Source: Pseudomonas sp. ANT_J12 (GTDB lineage: Bacteria > Pseudomonadota > Gammaproteobacteria > Pseudomonadales > Pseudomonadaceae). From it: 64,000 nucleotides of DNA. The translations under genes and the position numbers were made by a program. Shown piece after piece: positions 47,739-56,636 of the stretch. The DNA lies in contig NZ_VOBN01000009.1 of the NCBI RefSeq assembly GCF_008370045.1, positions 124,001 to 188,000 of the forward strand. The letters are read 5' to 3'. Positions within the stretch are counted from its first letter, which is position 1. Each line of letters starts with the position of its first letter. The notes below the pieces were generated by a model. It made no database searches. It saw only the letters and a list, made by a program, of their open reading frames with translations, and was not told the origin of the DNA.

Positions 47739-47759
47739 AGCAGCTTCGGAAAAGCTGCT
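47739..47759 (+). other. Stem-loop in the comEA leader
   Basis: AGCAGCTT (47739-47746) pairs with AAGCTGCT (47752-47759) around CGGAA, about 30 bases before the comEA start, followed by TTCCC. It could end transcripts entering from upstream or fold over the leader. The rest of 47526-47788 shows a TTGACA at 47706 with no clear -10. Confidence 0.4.
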
Positions 47760-47788
47760 TTCCCAATCGATGTCATGGAGCTTCATTT

Positions 47789-48124
47789 ATGCGTACAGGT
47801 TATTTCTCCTCCCTGGTTTTTGCCCTGCTCACCAGCGCCTCTATCGCAGCCATTGCTGCACCTGCAACCAAGCCTGAAGCGGTTAATGCACCGTTGGTGC
47901 TGGACGTCGCCGCCAAGGCACAGGGCGAAAAAATCGATCTGAACGGCGCCGATGCCCCGACGTTGCAGCGGGAACTGGCGGGTGTCGGTGAGGCCAAGGC
48001 CAGGGCGATTGTTGCGTATCGTGAGACTAATGGGCCGTTCGCATCGGTGGATGAGTTGCTGGAGGTGAAGGGGATCGGCAAGGCGATTCTGGACAGGAAT
48101 CGCGATAAGCTCGAAGTGAACTAA
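47789..48124 (+). CDS. comEA: ComEA-type helix-hairpin-helix protein
   Basis: This 111-residue protein has a signal peptide (residues 1 to about 23, AIAAPA) and a C-terminal double helix-hairpin-helix, with LPGVGEAKARAI-like LAGVGEAKARAI and VKGIGKAIL. ComEA binds DNA in the periplasm during natural transformation. Stand-alone forms are common in Pseudomonas next to wbpM. The ATG at 47789 is the start that gives the signal peptide. A strong terminator follows. It marks the conserved right border of the O-antigen island. Confidence 0.9.
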   Translation: MRTGYFSSLVFALLTSASIAAIAAPATKPEAVNAPLVLDVAAKAQGEKIDLNGADAPTLQRELAGVGEAKARAIVAYRETNGPFASVDELLEVKGIGKAILDRNRDKLEVN

Positions 48125-48145
48125 GCTTGTAGATCAACGCCAAGG

Positions 48146-48170
48146 GGCCGGTCATTGACCGGCCTTTTTT
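48146..48170 (+). terminator. comEA intrinsic terminator
   Basis: GGCCGGTC (48146-48153) and GACCGGCC (48157-48164) form a GC stem with a three-base loop, followed by six T. Confidence 0.93.
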
Positions 48171-48315
48171 CGTTCTGGCGCCAGCGTGGGTGAGCGGCCT
48201 TTCGTCGGCGCATGAAAAATTACGGCTATCATATTGCGTTTGGATTATGCCTATAATAAAAGGGCGGAAGCGCTCTGGCGCTCGCTTTCCCTCAAGCATA
48301 CTCAGGAGCACAGTC

Positions 48316-49110
48316 ATGACTTCCACCCAGTCCCAAGGTACGGCCCTCGTCACCGGTGCTTCGTCCGGTATCGGGGCGGTTTACGCCGAGCGGTTGGCGG
48401 CCCGTGGTTTTGATTTGTTGTTGGTCGCTCGCGACGAGCAGCGGCTGGAGGCGGCGGCGAGCAAGTTGCGCGCTGAGCATGGCGTTCGGGTCGAAGTGCT
48501 CAAGGCGGACCTGACGCAAAAAGAAGAAGTGCTGAAGCTTGAGCAGCGTCTGCGCAGTGATTCGAGTATCAGCCTGTTGCTCAACAACGCCGGTGTTGCC
48601 GCCGATGGCTTGTTGGCCAACGCTGATCTGGACCAGTTGGAGCGTTTGATTCAGCTCAACGTCACCACCGTCACGCGTCTGGCTTCGGCGGCAGCGGCCA
48701 GTTTTGCCAAGGCCGGGCGGGGGACAATCATTAATATTGCGTCGGTCGTGGCGTTGTTCCCCGAGCGGTTCAACGCGACGTACAGCGCCAGCAAGGCGTA
48801 TGTTCTGAGTCTGACCCAATCGTTGAATACTGAATTGAATGGCACCGGGGTCCAGGTGCAAGCGGTGTTGCCTGGAGTGACACGCACCGAGATTTGGGAG
48901 CGTTCCGGCATCGACACCAGTGGCATTCCGGCGGAAATGGTCATGGAAACAGGGGACATGGTCGACGCGGCGTTGTCCGGTCTGGACCAGGGTGAACTGA
49001 TCACCATTCCTTCGTTGCCGGAAGCGTCCGAGTGGGAAGCGTTTGTTGCGGCCCGTCATGTGATGGCGCCGAACTTGTCTCGAGACAAAGCCGCCGCACG
49101 CTATAAGTGA
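48316..49110 (+). CDS. SDR-family oxidoreductase
   Basis: This 264-residue classical short-chain dehydrogenase has TGASSGIG, NNAG and the catalytic YSASK. It resembles the DltE/YqjQ-like group acting on lipids or ketones; the substrate is unknown. The ATG at 48316 follows AGGAG. A FabF-like synthase gene starts 32 bases after its end on the same strand, so the two could act on the same acyl chain, which is inference only. Confidence 0.9.
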   Translation: MTSTQSQGTALVTGASSGIGAVYAERLAARGFDLLLVARDEQRLEAAASKLRAEHGVRVEVLKADLTQKEEVLKLEQRLRSDSSISLLLNNAGVAADGLLANADLDQLERLIQLNVTTVTRLASAAAASFAKAGRGTIINIASVVALFPERFNATYSASKAYVLSLTQSLNTELNGTGVQVQAVLPGVTRTEIWERSGIDTSGIPAEMVMETGDMVDAALSGLDQGELITIPSLPEASEWEAFVAARHVMAPNLSRDKAAARYK

Positions 49111-49142
49111 GGCGCCATGAATCGGTTTGAGGTGAATGCGGT

Positions 49143-50417
49143 ATGAGTGATCGTCGAGTCGTTGTAACGGGTATGGGCCTGGTGTCGCCGCTGGGCAGTG
49201 GCGTCGAAGCTGTCTGGGCGCGCCTGCTGGCCGGGCGCTCCGGGTTGCGCGTGTTGCCGGACGAAGTGGTCGCCGATTTGCCGGCCAAGGTCGGTGGTGT
49301 CGTGCCGAGCCTGGCTGAAGACGCTGAAGCCGGGTTCGACCCGGACCGGGCTACCCCGCCCAAAGAACAGAAGAAGATGGACCGCTTCATCATGTTTGCC
49401 ATGGAGGCCGCACGCCAGGCGCTGGAGCAGGCCGGTTGGCAAGCGCAGGATGCCAATGCCCAGGAGCGGACCGCGACGATTATCGGTTCCGGTGTCGGCG
49501 GGTTTGGCGCGATCGCCGATGCGGTGCGCACCACGGACACTCGCGGGCCGCGACGGTTGTCGCCGTTCACCATTCCGTCGTTTCTGGTCAATCTCGCGGC
49601 TGGGCATGTGTCGATACAGCATGGCTTCAAAGGCCCGTTGGGTGCGCCGGTCACTGCCTGCGCCGCCGGCGTCCAGGCGATTGGTGATGCGGCGCGACTG
49701 ATTCGTTGTGGCGAGGCTGATATTGCCGTGTGCGGCGGGGCGGAGGCGGCGATTGATCGCGTCAGCCTGGCCGGGTTTGCGGCTGCTCGTGCCTTGTCCA
49801 GCGGTTTCAATGAAACGCCGGAGCGCGCCTCGCGGCCATTCGACAGTGATCGCGACGGATTCGTAATGGGTGAGGGGTCGGGTCTGCTGGTGATCGAATC
49901 CCTGGAGCATGCGCTGGCCCGTGGGGCTAAGCCCATTGCCGAGCTGGTCGGTTACGGCACCAGTGCCGACGCCTATCACCTGACCGCCGGGCCTGAAGAT
50001 GGCAGCGGTGCACGTCGGGCGATGTCGCTGGCGTTGGCGCAGGCGGGGATTTCGCCGGCGCAGGTCCAGCACCTCAACGCTCATGCGACCTCGACACCGG
50101 TTGGGGATCTCGGGGAGTTGGCGGCGATCAAGTCGTTGTTTGGCACGGATAACAAGATTGCCGTGACTTCGACCAAGTCCGCCACCGGGCATCTGCTCGG
50201 CGCCGCTGGCGGGATCGAGGCGATCTTCACGCTGTTGGCAATTCGTGATCAGATCGTGCCCGCAACCCTCAATTTCGAAAACCCTGACCCGGCGGCGCAA
50301 GGGGTGGATATCGTCCACGGCCAGGCGCGGCCGATGCCGATCGAATACGCCTTGTCCAACGGCTTCGGCTTTGGTGGGGTCAATGCCAGTGTGCTGTTCA
50401 AGCGTTGGCAGGATTAG
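49143..50417 (+). CDS. FabF-like beta-ketoacyl-ACP synthase II
   Basis: This 424-residue thiolase-fold enzyme condenses malonyl-ACP with acyl-ACP. The Cys-His-His triad is visible: C173 in TACAAG, a His in NAHATSTPVGD and a His in SATGHLLGAAG. The C-terminal GFGFGG loop is present. No acpP or fabG lies beside it, so it is an extra copy outside the main fab cluster; a special fatty acid or secondary product role is possible. Its last four bases overlap the end of the convergent TetR gene. Confidence 0.92.
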   Translation: MSDRRVVVTGMGLVSPLGSGVEAVWARLLAGRSGLRVLPDEVVADLPAKVGGVVPSLAEDAEAGFDPDRATPPKEQKKMDRFIMFAMEAARQALEQAGWQAQDANAQERTATIIGSGVGGFGAIADAVRTTDTRGPRRLSPFTIPSFLVNLAAGHVSIQHGFKGPLGAPVTACAAGVQAIGDAARLIRCGEADIAVCGGAEAAIDRVSLAGFAAARALSSGFNETPERASRPFDSDRDGFVMGEGSGLLVIESLEHALARGAKPIAELVGYGTSADAYHLTAGPEDGSGARRAMSLALAQAGISPAQVQHLNAHATSTPVGDLGELAAIKSLFGTDNKIAVTSTKSATGHLLGAAGGIEAIFTLLAIRDQIVPATLNFENPDPAAQGVDIVHGQARPMPIEYALSNGFGFGGVNASVLFKRWQD

Positions 50418-50971
50418 TCTTTGGCTTGTTTGAGATGATCGCGAGTCACGTCGAGAATCCGCTGCGCCAGCTCAGGGTTCTCGACACTGCGTGATAACAG
50501 CAGCGCCCCGACCAGCGTCGACATGATGACGATGCTGCGCTCGGCGGCGTTTTCGCCTTCCAGGGTGCCTTGCACCTGTTCCAGACGCGCGTTTAGCACC
50601 GCATCGCTGGTGGGGCTCGCTTGCCCGCGCAGCCCGAGTTCCGACGACATGGTCGGCAGTGGGCATCCTTGATGGGGTGACGTCTGGTGCCATTCGGACA
50701 AGTAGGTATCGATGAAGGCGTCCAGCGGACGCTCGGACGCGAACAGCTCGGCGCACAACCCTTCAACTTCTTCGCCTGCGGCCACCAGAGCCTTTTCCAC
50801 CAGTTCATCCTTGGACTTGAAGTGAGAATAGAAACCGCCGTGGGTCAGGCCCAGGGCTTTCATCAGTGGTTGCAAGCCGGTAGCACCGATTCCGTCGCGG
50901 CGGAAACGTGCTGACGCTTCCTTGATGATGCGTTGGTGGGTCTGGGCTTTATGGTCTTGCGAGTAACGCAT
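50414..50971 (-). CDS. TetR-family repressor
   Basis: This 185-residue regulator has an N-terminal helix-turn-helix (TGLQPLMKALGLTHGGFYSHF, about residues 30-52) and a helical ligand-binding C-terminal domain with a TetR_C-like QGCPL motif. The ATG at 50971 with GGAGA before it is preferred over a start six codons earlier. It converges with the FabF-like gene. Likely targets are itself or neighbours, but no operator was identified. Confidence 0.9.
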   Translation of the reverse strand: MRYSQDHKAQTHQRIIKEASARFRRDGIGATGLQPLMKALGLTHGGFYSHFKSKDELVEKALVAAGEEVEGLCAELFASERPLDAFIDTYLSEWHQTSPHQGCPLPTMSSELGLRGQASPTSDAVLNARLEQVQGTLEGENAAERSIVIMSTLVGALLLSRSVENPELAQRILDVTRDHLKQAKD

Positions 50972-51146
50972 CTCTAATCTCCGCGACAATGCGCCATATT
51001 AACCAATGAATGTTGAATGGTGACTGTACTTCTACTTCTAAAAAGCATGCAGATGCGTCCAACTCGGCTGGGAAATTCCAGGTCATTGGCATGAATAGTG
51101 ATTACTCATTCGCTAACGATTGTTGAACAATCACGAGGCGACCCAC

Positions 51147-51800
51147 ATGAGCAGCGGACTGTCCCTGGCCGACCACATCACCCTGGAGTTGCGCGCCGAC
51201 ATCATTGACGGTCGTTTGCTGCCGGGCATGGCGTTGGTGGAAAACGATCTGGTGTCGGCCTACAACGCCTCGCGCAATACCATTCGCGAAGCGCTGCATC
51301 GGCTGGGACAGGAAGGTCTGACCCGCTATGTGCGCAACAAAGGCGTGATGGTGCGCAGGGTCGGCGCCGATGACGTGCGCGACCTGTTCAAGGTTCGCCG
51401 CACCCTGGAATTGCAAGCCATCAGCGGCAGCCAGCCCTTACGCGAGTACCAGTCCGACCGCATGCTCGAAGCCCTGGAGGCCACGGAACTGGCCCGGGAC
51501 CGGGAAGACTGGCGCGCAGTCGGCACCCACGGTCTGGCGTTTCATCAACATATCGTCGGGTTGCTGCGCAGCCCGTTGTTCGATGAATTCTTCACCAACG
51601 TCGTCGCGCAATTGCGCCTGGTGTTTTGCAATGCACCCGATGAGTCGCGCTTCCAGGCGCCGTGGCTGGCCCGCGACCGGCTGATCCACGACCTGCTCGC
51701 CGAGGGTGACAAGGCTGGAGCGCTGGATGCGCTGAGCCTGTATCTCGACGATTCCGAGCAACTGCTGTTGCAGCTACTGACCCCTGTTCCCCATCACTGA
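51147..51800 (+). CDS. GntR-family regulator (FadR/FCD type)
   Basis: This 217-residue protein has an N-terminal winged helix (NTIREALHRLGQEGL) and an all-helical FCD ligand domain. The ATG at 51147 follows GAGG. It stands 15 bases upstream of the DUF1989 gene in the same direction, so it probably controls that gene in response to its substrate. A nearby TGTTGAACAATCA at about 51120-51132 is a possible operator-like repeat upstream of its start. Confidence 0.9.
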   Translation: MSSGLSLADHITLELRADIIDGRLLPGMALVENDLVSAYNASRNTIREALHRLGQEGLTRYVRNKGVMVRRVGADDVRDLFKVRRTLELQAISGSQPLREYQSDRMLEALEATELARDREDWRAVGTHGLAFHQHIVGLLRSPLFDEFFTNVVAQLRLVFCNAPDESRFQAPWLARDRLIHDLLAEGDKAGALDALSLYLDDSEQLLLQLLTPVPHH

Positions 51801-51815
51801 TCGAGGATTCGTGCC

Positions 51816-52667
51816 ATGTACAAAGACTATCCGGCGGCCTATCAAGTCAGCAAAGGCTCGGCGTTGCAGGTGGACAAGGCGTTCTATGAACGGGTCCGCG
51901 ACAGCAAGGACGGGCGCACGTTGATCGAGCAATTCGAAGTGCCGATCCGCACCGGCCGCGCCTGGCACGTGCCGGCCGGGCATGTCTTTCGAGTCACCAC
52001 CCCTGTTGGCCCGCAGGTTGGGGATTTCAACGTCTGGAATGCCCATGATCCGCGGGAACGTCTGTGGGCGGCGCGCACCCGGCAGTTGCAGGGCGCCCAT
52101 GTCAGCACCCACGACCGGCTCTGGTCGAACCTGCCGTTTCTGCGCCCGCTGGTGACCATCACTGACGACAGCCTGGCCGGTTATGGCATCGATGAGCACG
52201 GCGGTCGTTTGCACGATCTGCTGGGCACGCGTTGCGATCCGTATGTAAACAAAATGCTCACCGGCGAGGACTTTCATCATCACTGTCACTCCAACCTGAC
52301 CCGCGCCGTGCTGCCCCATGGCCTGACCGAGTTCGACGTGCATGACGTACTGAATATCTTCCAGTGCACCGGCCTCAATCATGACGACATGTACTTCATG
52401 AAGGCATGCCCGGCGCAGAAGGGCGATTACCTGGAGTTCTTTGCCGAAATCGATTTGCTGTGTGCGCTATCGACCTGCCCCGGCGGCGATCTGTCGTTGG
52501 CCATGTGGGGGCCGGATGCGCAGGATCCATTGAGCGTGTGCCGCCCGCTGGGGGTGGAGATTTATCGGTTGGAGGATTCGTTGCTCGAAGGCTGGAGCCA
52601 GCCTGAGCGAGCGGCATACAAGGGGCTGCATGGCTTGCACATAGCCAAGGCTGATTGGGAGAAGTAG
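51816..52667 (+). CDS. DUF1989 (urea carboxylase-associated type) protein
   Basis: This 283-residue protein belongs to the DUF1989 family, related to proteins encoded next to urea carboxylase and aminomethyltransferase-like genes. Histidine/cysteine-rich motifs HHHCHSN, DVHDVLNIFQCTG and LCALSTCPGG suggest a metal site. The biochemical function is unknown to me. No urea carboxylase or allophanate hydrolase gene is in the window. The neighbours are a GntR regulator and a convergent ethanolamine-type permease, which hints at catabolism of a small amine. Confidence 0.8.
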   Translation: MYKDYPAAYQVSKGSALQVDKAFYERVRDSKDGRTLIEQFEVPIRTGRAWHVPAGHVFRVTTPVGPQVGDFNVWNAHDPRERLWAARTRQLQGAHVSTHDRLWSNLPFLRPLVTITDDSLAGYGIDEHGGRLHDLLGTRCDPYVNKMLTGEDFHHHCHSNLTRAVLPHGLTEFDVHDVLNIFQCTGLNHDDMYFMKACPAQKGDYLEFFAEIDLLCALSTCPGGDLSLAMWGPDAQDPLSVCRPLGVEIYRLEDSLLEGWSQPERAAYKGLHGLHIAKADWEK

Positions 52668-52677
52668 AAACGCATTT

Positions 52678-52766
52678 GTGGCGAGGGAGCTTGCTCCCGC
52701 TGGGTCGCGCAGCGGCCCCCTTATGGGACTGCTGCGCAGTCCAGCGGGAGCAAGCTCCCTCGCCAC
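52678..52766. repeat. REPIN-like inverted repeat, family A variant, copy 3
   Basis: The arms GTGGCGAGGGAGCTTGCTCC and their complement are a sequence variant of the copies at 7092 and 14372. It sits between the convergent DUF1989 and DUF2897-like genes. Confidence 0.85.
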
Positions 52767-52776
52767 AGTTTTTGTT

Positions 52777-52944
52777 TTAGCGGTCCTGCGCTTCCTTGGC
52801 ATCCATTTCCGCATTGCGTTCGGCGACGCGTTTACGTTGCTCTTCGGTCAGATCGACCTTGGTGGCGGTGTCGCGCAACATCATCAAACCACCAACGATC
52901 GAGCCGATTGCAACGACCAGAATCAACCAGGCATACCAGGGCAT
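52777..52944 (-). CDS. Small DUF2897-like membrane protein
   Basis: This 55-residue protein has one N-terminal membrane helix (WYAWLILVVAIGSIVGGL) and a charged, helical cytoplasmic tail. It matches the small DUF2897 proteins of Pseudomonas as I recall them. AAGGAGAG precedes the ATG at 52944. Function unknown. It is separate from the permease gene upstream, 124 bp away. Confidence 0.75.
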   Translation of the reverse strand: MPWYAWLILVVAIGSIVGGLMMLRDTATKVDLTEEQRKRVAERNAEMDAKEAQDR

Positions 52945-53068
52945 AGGGCTCTCCTTGAGGGCAGGCCGGTTGGCGGATTTTGCCAACCGATCGTGCATAC
53001 CACTTTGAGCGATTCATTTTCGCAGTGGTTCCATTCTATGCCTGATATGGCAGCAACACCTGCGCTGT

Positions 53069-54433
53069 TTAAAGCCCGGTCAACATCGCATCCGCCGGCG
53101 CATCCGCACGCAATTGCGCGGTGAGCATGAAGTACACGAAACCCACCGCCATAAAGCCGAGGAAGATCACCCCGATCAACGCGTTGAACCAGGCCATCGC
53201 CACCAGGCACACCACCGCCAGCACCAGCGCGATCATCGGTACCAGCGGGTAGCACGGCGCGCGGAAGGTGCGTTCCAGGTTCGGCTCGGTTTTACGCAGT
53301 TTGAACAGGCTGAGCATGCTCATGATGTACATCACAATCGCGCCGAACACGGCCATGGTGATCATCGCCGCCGTCAGGGTCATGCCGCCGAGGTTGATCA
53401 AGCCGTCACTATAAATAGCTGCGATGCCGATCAGGCCACCGGCGATGATCGCCCGGTGCGGGGTCTGGAAGCGCGAGAGCTTGGCCAGGGATTTGGGCAA
53501 GTAACCGGCCCGGGCGAGGGCGAAGAACTGCCGCGAGTAGCCCAGAATGATCCCGTGGAAGCTCGCCACCAGACCAAACAAGCCGATCCACACCAGCATG
53601 TGCAACCAGCCGGAGCTTTCGCCGACCACGGTTTTCATCGCTTGCGGCAGCGGATCGTTGATGTTCGACAGCGTGCGCCAATCGCCGACGCCGCCGGCAA
53701 AGAACATCACGCCCATGGCCAGCAGCACCAGGGTGAGGATGCCGCTGATATAGGCTTTCGGAATCGTGCGCTTCGGATCCTTGGCTTCTTCGGCGGCCAT
53801 GGCCGCGCCTTCGATGGCGAGGAAAAACCAGATCGCAAACGGGATCGCCGCAAACATCCCAGCAATCGCTGGTGCGCCGAACACATCGGAACCGGCCCAG
53901 CCATTGAGGGCGAAGTGGCTGAAGCTGAACGCCGGGGCAACCACGCCCATGAACACCAGCAGTTCGGCCACGGCCAATACGCAGACGATCAGCTCGAAGG
54001 TTGCCGCGAGTTTCACCCCAAGGATGTTCAGGCCCATGAACACGATGTAGGCGCCAACCGCCGCGTGTTTTGGATCGAGAGCGGGAAACTGCACGTTCAG
54101 GTACGCCCCAATCGCCAGGGCGATGGCGGGCGGGGCGAAGACGAATTCGATCAGCGTCGCCAGCCCGGCGATCAATCCGCCTTTCTCGCCAAAGGCGCGG
54201 CGGCTGTAGGCAAAGGGACCGCCGGCATGGGGAATCGCGGTGGTCAGCTCGGTGAAACTGAAGATAAAGCAGGTGTACATGGTCGCGACCATAAAGGACG
54301 TGACCAGAAAGCCCAGTGTCCCGGCCACGCCCCAGCCATAACTCCAGCCGAAGTACTCACCGGAAATCACCAGCCCCACCGCAATGCCCCACAGGTGCAA
54401 CGTGCCCAGCGTGGGTTTGAGTTGTGTGTTCAT
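53069..54433 (-). CDS. eat: Ethanolamine-type APC permease
   Basis: This 454-residue transporter has twelve predicted helices and belongs to the amino acid-polyamine-organocation superfamily. The first helices (GISEYFGW-like VISGEYFGWSYGWG) match the ethanolamine permease group. It would import ethanolamine or a related amine by proton coupling. The eutBC lyase genes that usually accompany it are not in the window. The ATG at 54433 (MNTQLKPTLG) follows GGGAGCAACGC. The frame's upstream extension is not protein-like. Confidence 0.85.
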   Translation of the reverse strand: MNTQLKPTLGTLHLWGIAVGLVISGEYFGWSYGWGVAGTLGFLVTSFMVATMYTCFIFSFTELTTAIPHAGGPFAYSRRAFGEKGGLIAGLATLIEFVFAPPAIALAIGAYLNVQFPALDPKHAAVGAYIVFMGLNILGVKLAATFELIVCVLAVAELLVFMGVVAPAFSFSHFALNGWAGSDVFGAPAIAGMFAAIPFAIWFFLAIEGAAMAAEEAKDPKRTIPKAYISGILTLVLLAMGVMFFAGGVGDWRTLSNINDPLPQAMKTVVGESSGWLHMLVWIGLFGLVASFHGIILGYSRQFFALARAGYLPKSLAKLSRFQTPHRAIIAGGLIGIAAIYSDGLINLGGMTLTAAMITMAVFGAIVMYIMSMLSLFKLRKTEPNLERTFRAPCYPLVPMIALVLAVVCLVAMAWFNALIGVIFLGFMAVGFVYFMLTAQLRADAPADAMLTGL

Positions 54434-54601
54434 GCGTTGCTCCCTGAACGGTTTGGAAAGCTCGGGGGAGGGCATTGCAGTGGGCGTGCCATTTTGTATT
54501 TGTGCGTCGTAAAGGGCTGAAAGCTGTCGTATCGGGGATGATCGCTGCCGGATGCGGGTTTTTTGTGCGCCAGTTGGGGGCGGTGGTGGCTGTTCTGCCG
54601 T

Positions 54602-54674
54602 CTTCGCGGGCAAGCCTCGCTCCTACAGGTTCACCGCGAACCTGCTTTTGTAGGAGCGAGGCTTGCCCGCGAAG
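54602..54674. repeat. REPIN-like inverted repeat, family B, copy 2
   Basis: The arms CTTCGCGGGCAAGCCTCGCT and complement match copies at 11212 and 58728. It lies in the 400-bp gap between the permease gene and kdpF, where no other gene is seen. Confidence 0.85.
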
Positions 54675-54728
54675 AGGCCCGCCCAGACGCCACGAATATC
54701 GGCCTGTAACGCCCGCATAAACCCACTC

Positions 54729-54748
54729 TTTACGCTTTCTTTATGCCC
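54729..54748 (+). promoter_or_regulatory. Candidate KdpE binding site upstream of kdpF
   Basis: TTTACGCTTTCTTTATGCCC contains two near-direct TTTAYGC units. It closely resembles the T-rich KdpE site of E. coli. It lies about 90 bp before kdpF, the right place for activation by the response regulator encoded downstream. No clear -10/-35 pair could be fixed. Confidence 0.45.
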
Positions 54749-54836
54749 AGCCAACCCCCTCGCTCTCGTTCCTTTACAGCCTCCCTGCCGACAATGACTG
54801 CACAAGCGGCAATACGCCGTAACACGGAGAACTTCC

Positions 54837-54926
54837 ATGAGCGTTCTGGACGGGGTGTCACTGCTACTGGCAGTGGGGCTGTTCATTTATCTGTTGGTTG
54901 CGCTGTTGCGCGCGGATCGGAACTAG
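54837..54926 (+). CDS. kdpF: KdpF, small stabilising subunit
   Basis: This 29-residue peptide is a single hydrophobic helix (MSVLDGVSLLLAVGLFIYLL onward) ending in RADRN. KdpF stabilises the KdpABC complex in the membrane. The ATG has GGAGAACTTCC before it, and its stop lies eight bases before kdpA. Its length and place are diagnostic. Confidence 0.92.
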   Translation: MSVLDGVSLLLAVGLFIYLLVALLRADRN

Positions 54927-54934
54927 GAGCGGCT

Positions 54935-56629
54935 ATGCACAGTTATGACTATTGGCTGATCCTGGCCTTCTTCGCCCTGGTGCTGATTCCGGCACCGTTC
55001 CTGGGGCGTTTTTACTACAAGGTGATGGAAGGCCAGCGCACTTGGCTGTCACCGATCCTCGGCCCCGTCGAGCGCGGCTGTTATCGAATTTCTGGCGTGG
55101 ACCCGCAGGAAGAACAGACCTGGCAGAAATACACCCTGGCCTTGCTCGCCTTCAACCTCGCGGGCTTTTTGCTGTTGTTCGCGATCCTGTTGTTCCAGGA
55201 CCACTTGCCGCTCAACCCGCAAAACCTGCCGGGTCAGGAGTGGACGCAAGCGTTCAATACTGCCGTCAGCTTCATGACCAATACCAACTGGCAGTCCTAC
55301 AGCGGCGAAGCGACCCTGAGCTACCTGAGTCAGATGGCCGGCCTCACCGTGCAGAACTTCGTCAGCGCTGCCACCGGCCTCGCCGTGTTGGTAGCCCTGT
55401 GTCGCGGTATCGGTCGCAAGTCGAGCAAGACCCTGGGCAACTTCTGGGTCGACATGACCCGCGCCACCCTCTACGGCCTGTTGCCACTGTGCCTGCTGCT
55501 GGCGCTGTACCTGGTCTGGCAGGGCGTGCCGCAAACTTTTGCTCAGTACGTGAATGCCGTGACGATGCAAGGCGTCGATCAGGTGATCCCGCTCGGCCCG
55601 GCCGCCAGTCAGATTGCGATCAAGCAACTGGGCACCAACGGTGGCGGCTTCTTCGGCGTCAACTCGGCGCATCCGTTCGAGAACCCGACGGCGTGGAGCA
55701 ACCTGTTTGAAGTCGGTTCGATCATCCTGATCCCGGTCGCCCTGGTGTTCACCTTCGGCCACTACGTGAAAGACCTGCGTCAGAGCCGCGCGATCATCGC
55801 CTGCATGCTGGCGCTGTTCCTGATTGGCGGCGCGACCTCGTTGTGGGCCGAGTACCAACCGAACCCAAGCCTGGCCAACGCTGCCGTCGAGCAGACCGCG
55901 CCGCTGGAAGGCAAGGAAGCGCGTTTCGGCACCACGGCCACCGTGCTCTGGTCCGTGACCACTACGGCGGCGTCCAACGGTTCGGTCAACGGCATGCACG
56001 ACAGCCTCAACCCGCTGAGCGGCATGGTCGCGCTGGTCAACATGATGGTCGGCGAAGTGATCTTCGGCGGCGTCGGTGCCGGGCTCTACGGCATGTTGCT
56101 GAACGTGTTGATCGCGGTGTTCCTCGCCGGCCTGATGATCGGCCGCACCCCGGAATACCTCGGTAAAAAGTTGCAAGCCAAGGAAGTGCAATTGCTGGTG
56201 GTGACCTTGCTGGTGATGCCGGTCGGCGTGCTGGTACTCGGCGCGATTGCTGCCAGCCTGCCCGGTCCGGTGGCGGCGGTGAGTAACCCCGGTGCCCATG
56301 GTTTCAGTCAGTTGCTTTATGCGTACACCTCGGCCAGTGCCAACAACGGTTCGGCGTTCGGCGGTTTCGGTGCCAACACCCCGTTCCACAACCTGATGCT
56401 GGGCCTGGGCATGTTGATCGGTCGCTTCGGTTACATCCTCCCGGTTCTGGCCCTGGCCGGCAGCCTGGCGATGAAGAAAACCGCACCGATCGGCCAGAAC
56501 AGCTTCCCGACCCACGGCCCGCTGTTCGTGACCTTGCTGACCGTGACCATTTTGCTGGTGGGTGGCCTGACCTTCTTGCCGACCCTGGCTTTGGGCCCAA
56601 TCGCTGAACATCTGAGCATGGGCTTCTAA
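54935..56629 (+). CDS. kdpA: KdpA, potassium-binding subunit
   Basis: This 564-residue protein has about ten to twelve helices and four degenerate selectivity-filter loops, among them TNTNWQSY, GTNGGGFFG, TTAASNGS and ANNGSAFGG. It selects and translocates K+ in the high-affinity Kdp ATPase. The ATG at 54935 (MHSYDYW) is the family start; the frame is open further upstream, but that covers kdpF. It starts eight bases after kdpF and kdpB starts seven bases after it. Confidence 0.98.
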   Translation: MHSYDYWLILAFFALVLIPAPFLGRFYYKVMEGQRTWLSPILGPVERGCYRISGVDPQEEQTWQKYTLALLAFNLAGFLLLFAILLFQDHLPLNPQNLPGQEWTQAFNTAVSFMTNTNWQSYSGEATLSYLSQMAGLTVQNFVSAATGLAVLVALCRGIGRKSSKTLGNFWVDMTRATLYGLLPLCLLLALYLVWQGVPQTFAQYVNAVTMQGVDQVIPLGPAASQIAIKQLGTNGGGFFGVNSAHPFENPTAWSNLFEVGSIILIPVALVFTFGHYVKDLRQSRAIIACMLALFLIGGATSLWAEYQPNPSLANAAVEQTAPLEGKEARFGTTATVLWSVTTTAASNGSVNGMHDSLNPLSGMVALVNMMVGEVIFGGVGAGLYGMLLNVLIAVFLAGLMIGRTPEYLGKKLQAKEVQLLVVTLLVMPVGVLVLGAIAASLPGPVAAVSNPGAHGFSQLLYAYTSASANNGSAFGGFGANTPFHNLMLGLGMLIGRFGYILPVLALAGSLAMKKTAPIGQNSFPTHGPLFVTLLTVTILLVGGLTFLPTLALGPIAEHLSMGF

Positions 56630-56636
56630 GGAGCTG

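Noticed and set aside
51001..51146. Possible guanidine or other riboswitch before the GntR-DUF1989 genes
   Set aside because: No conserved aptamer pattern or strong stem set could be recognised in this short leader.
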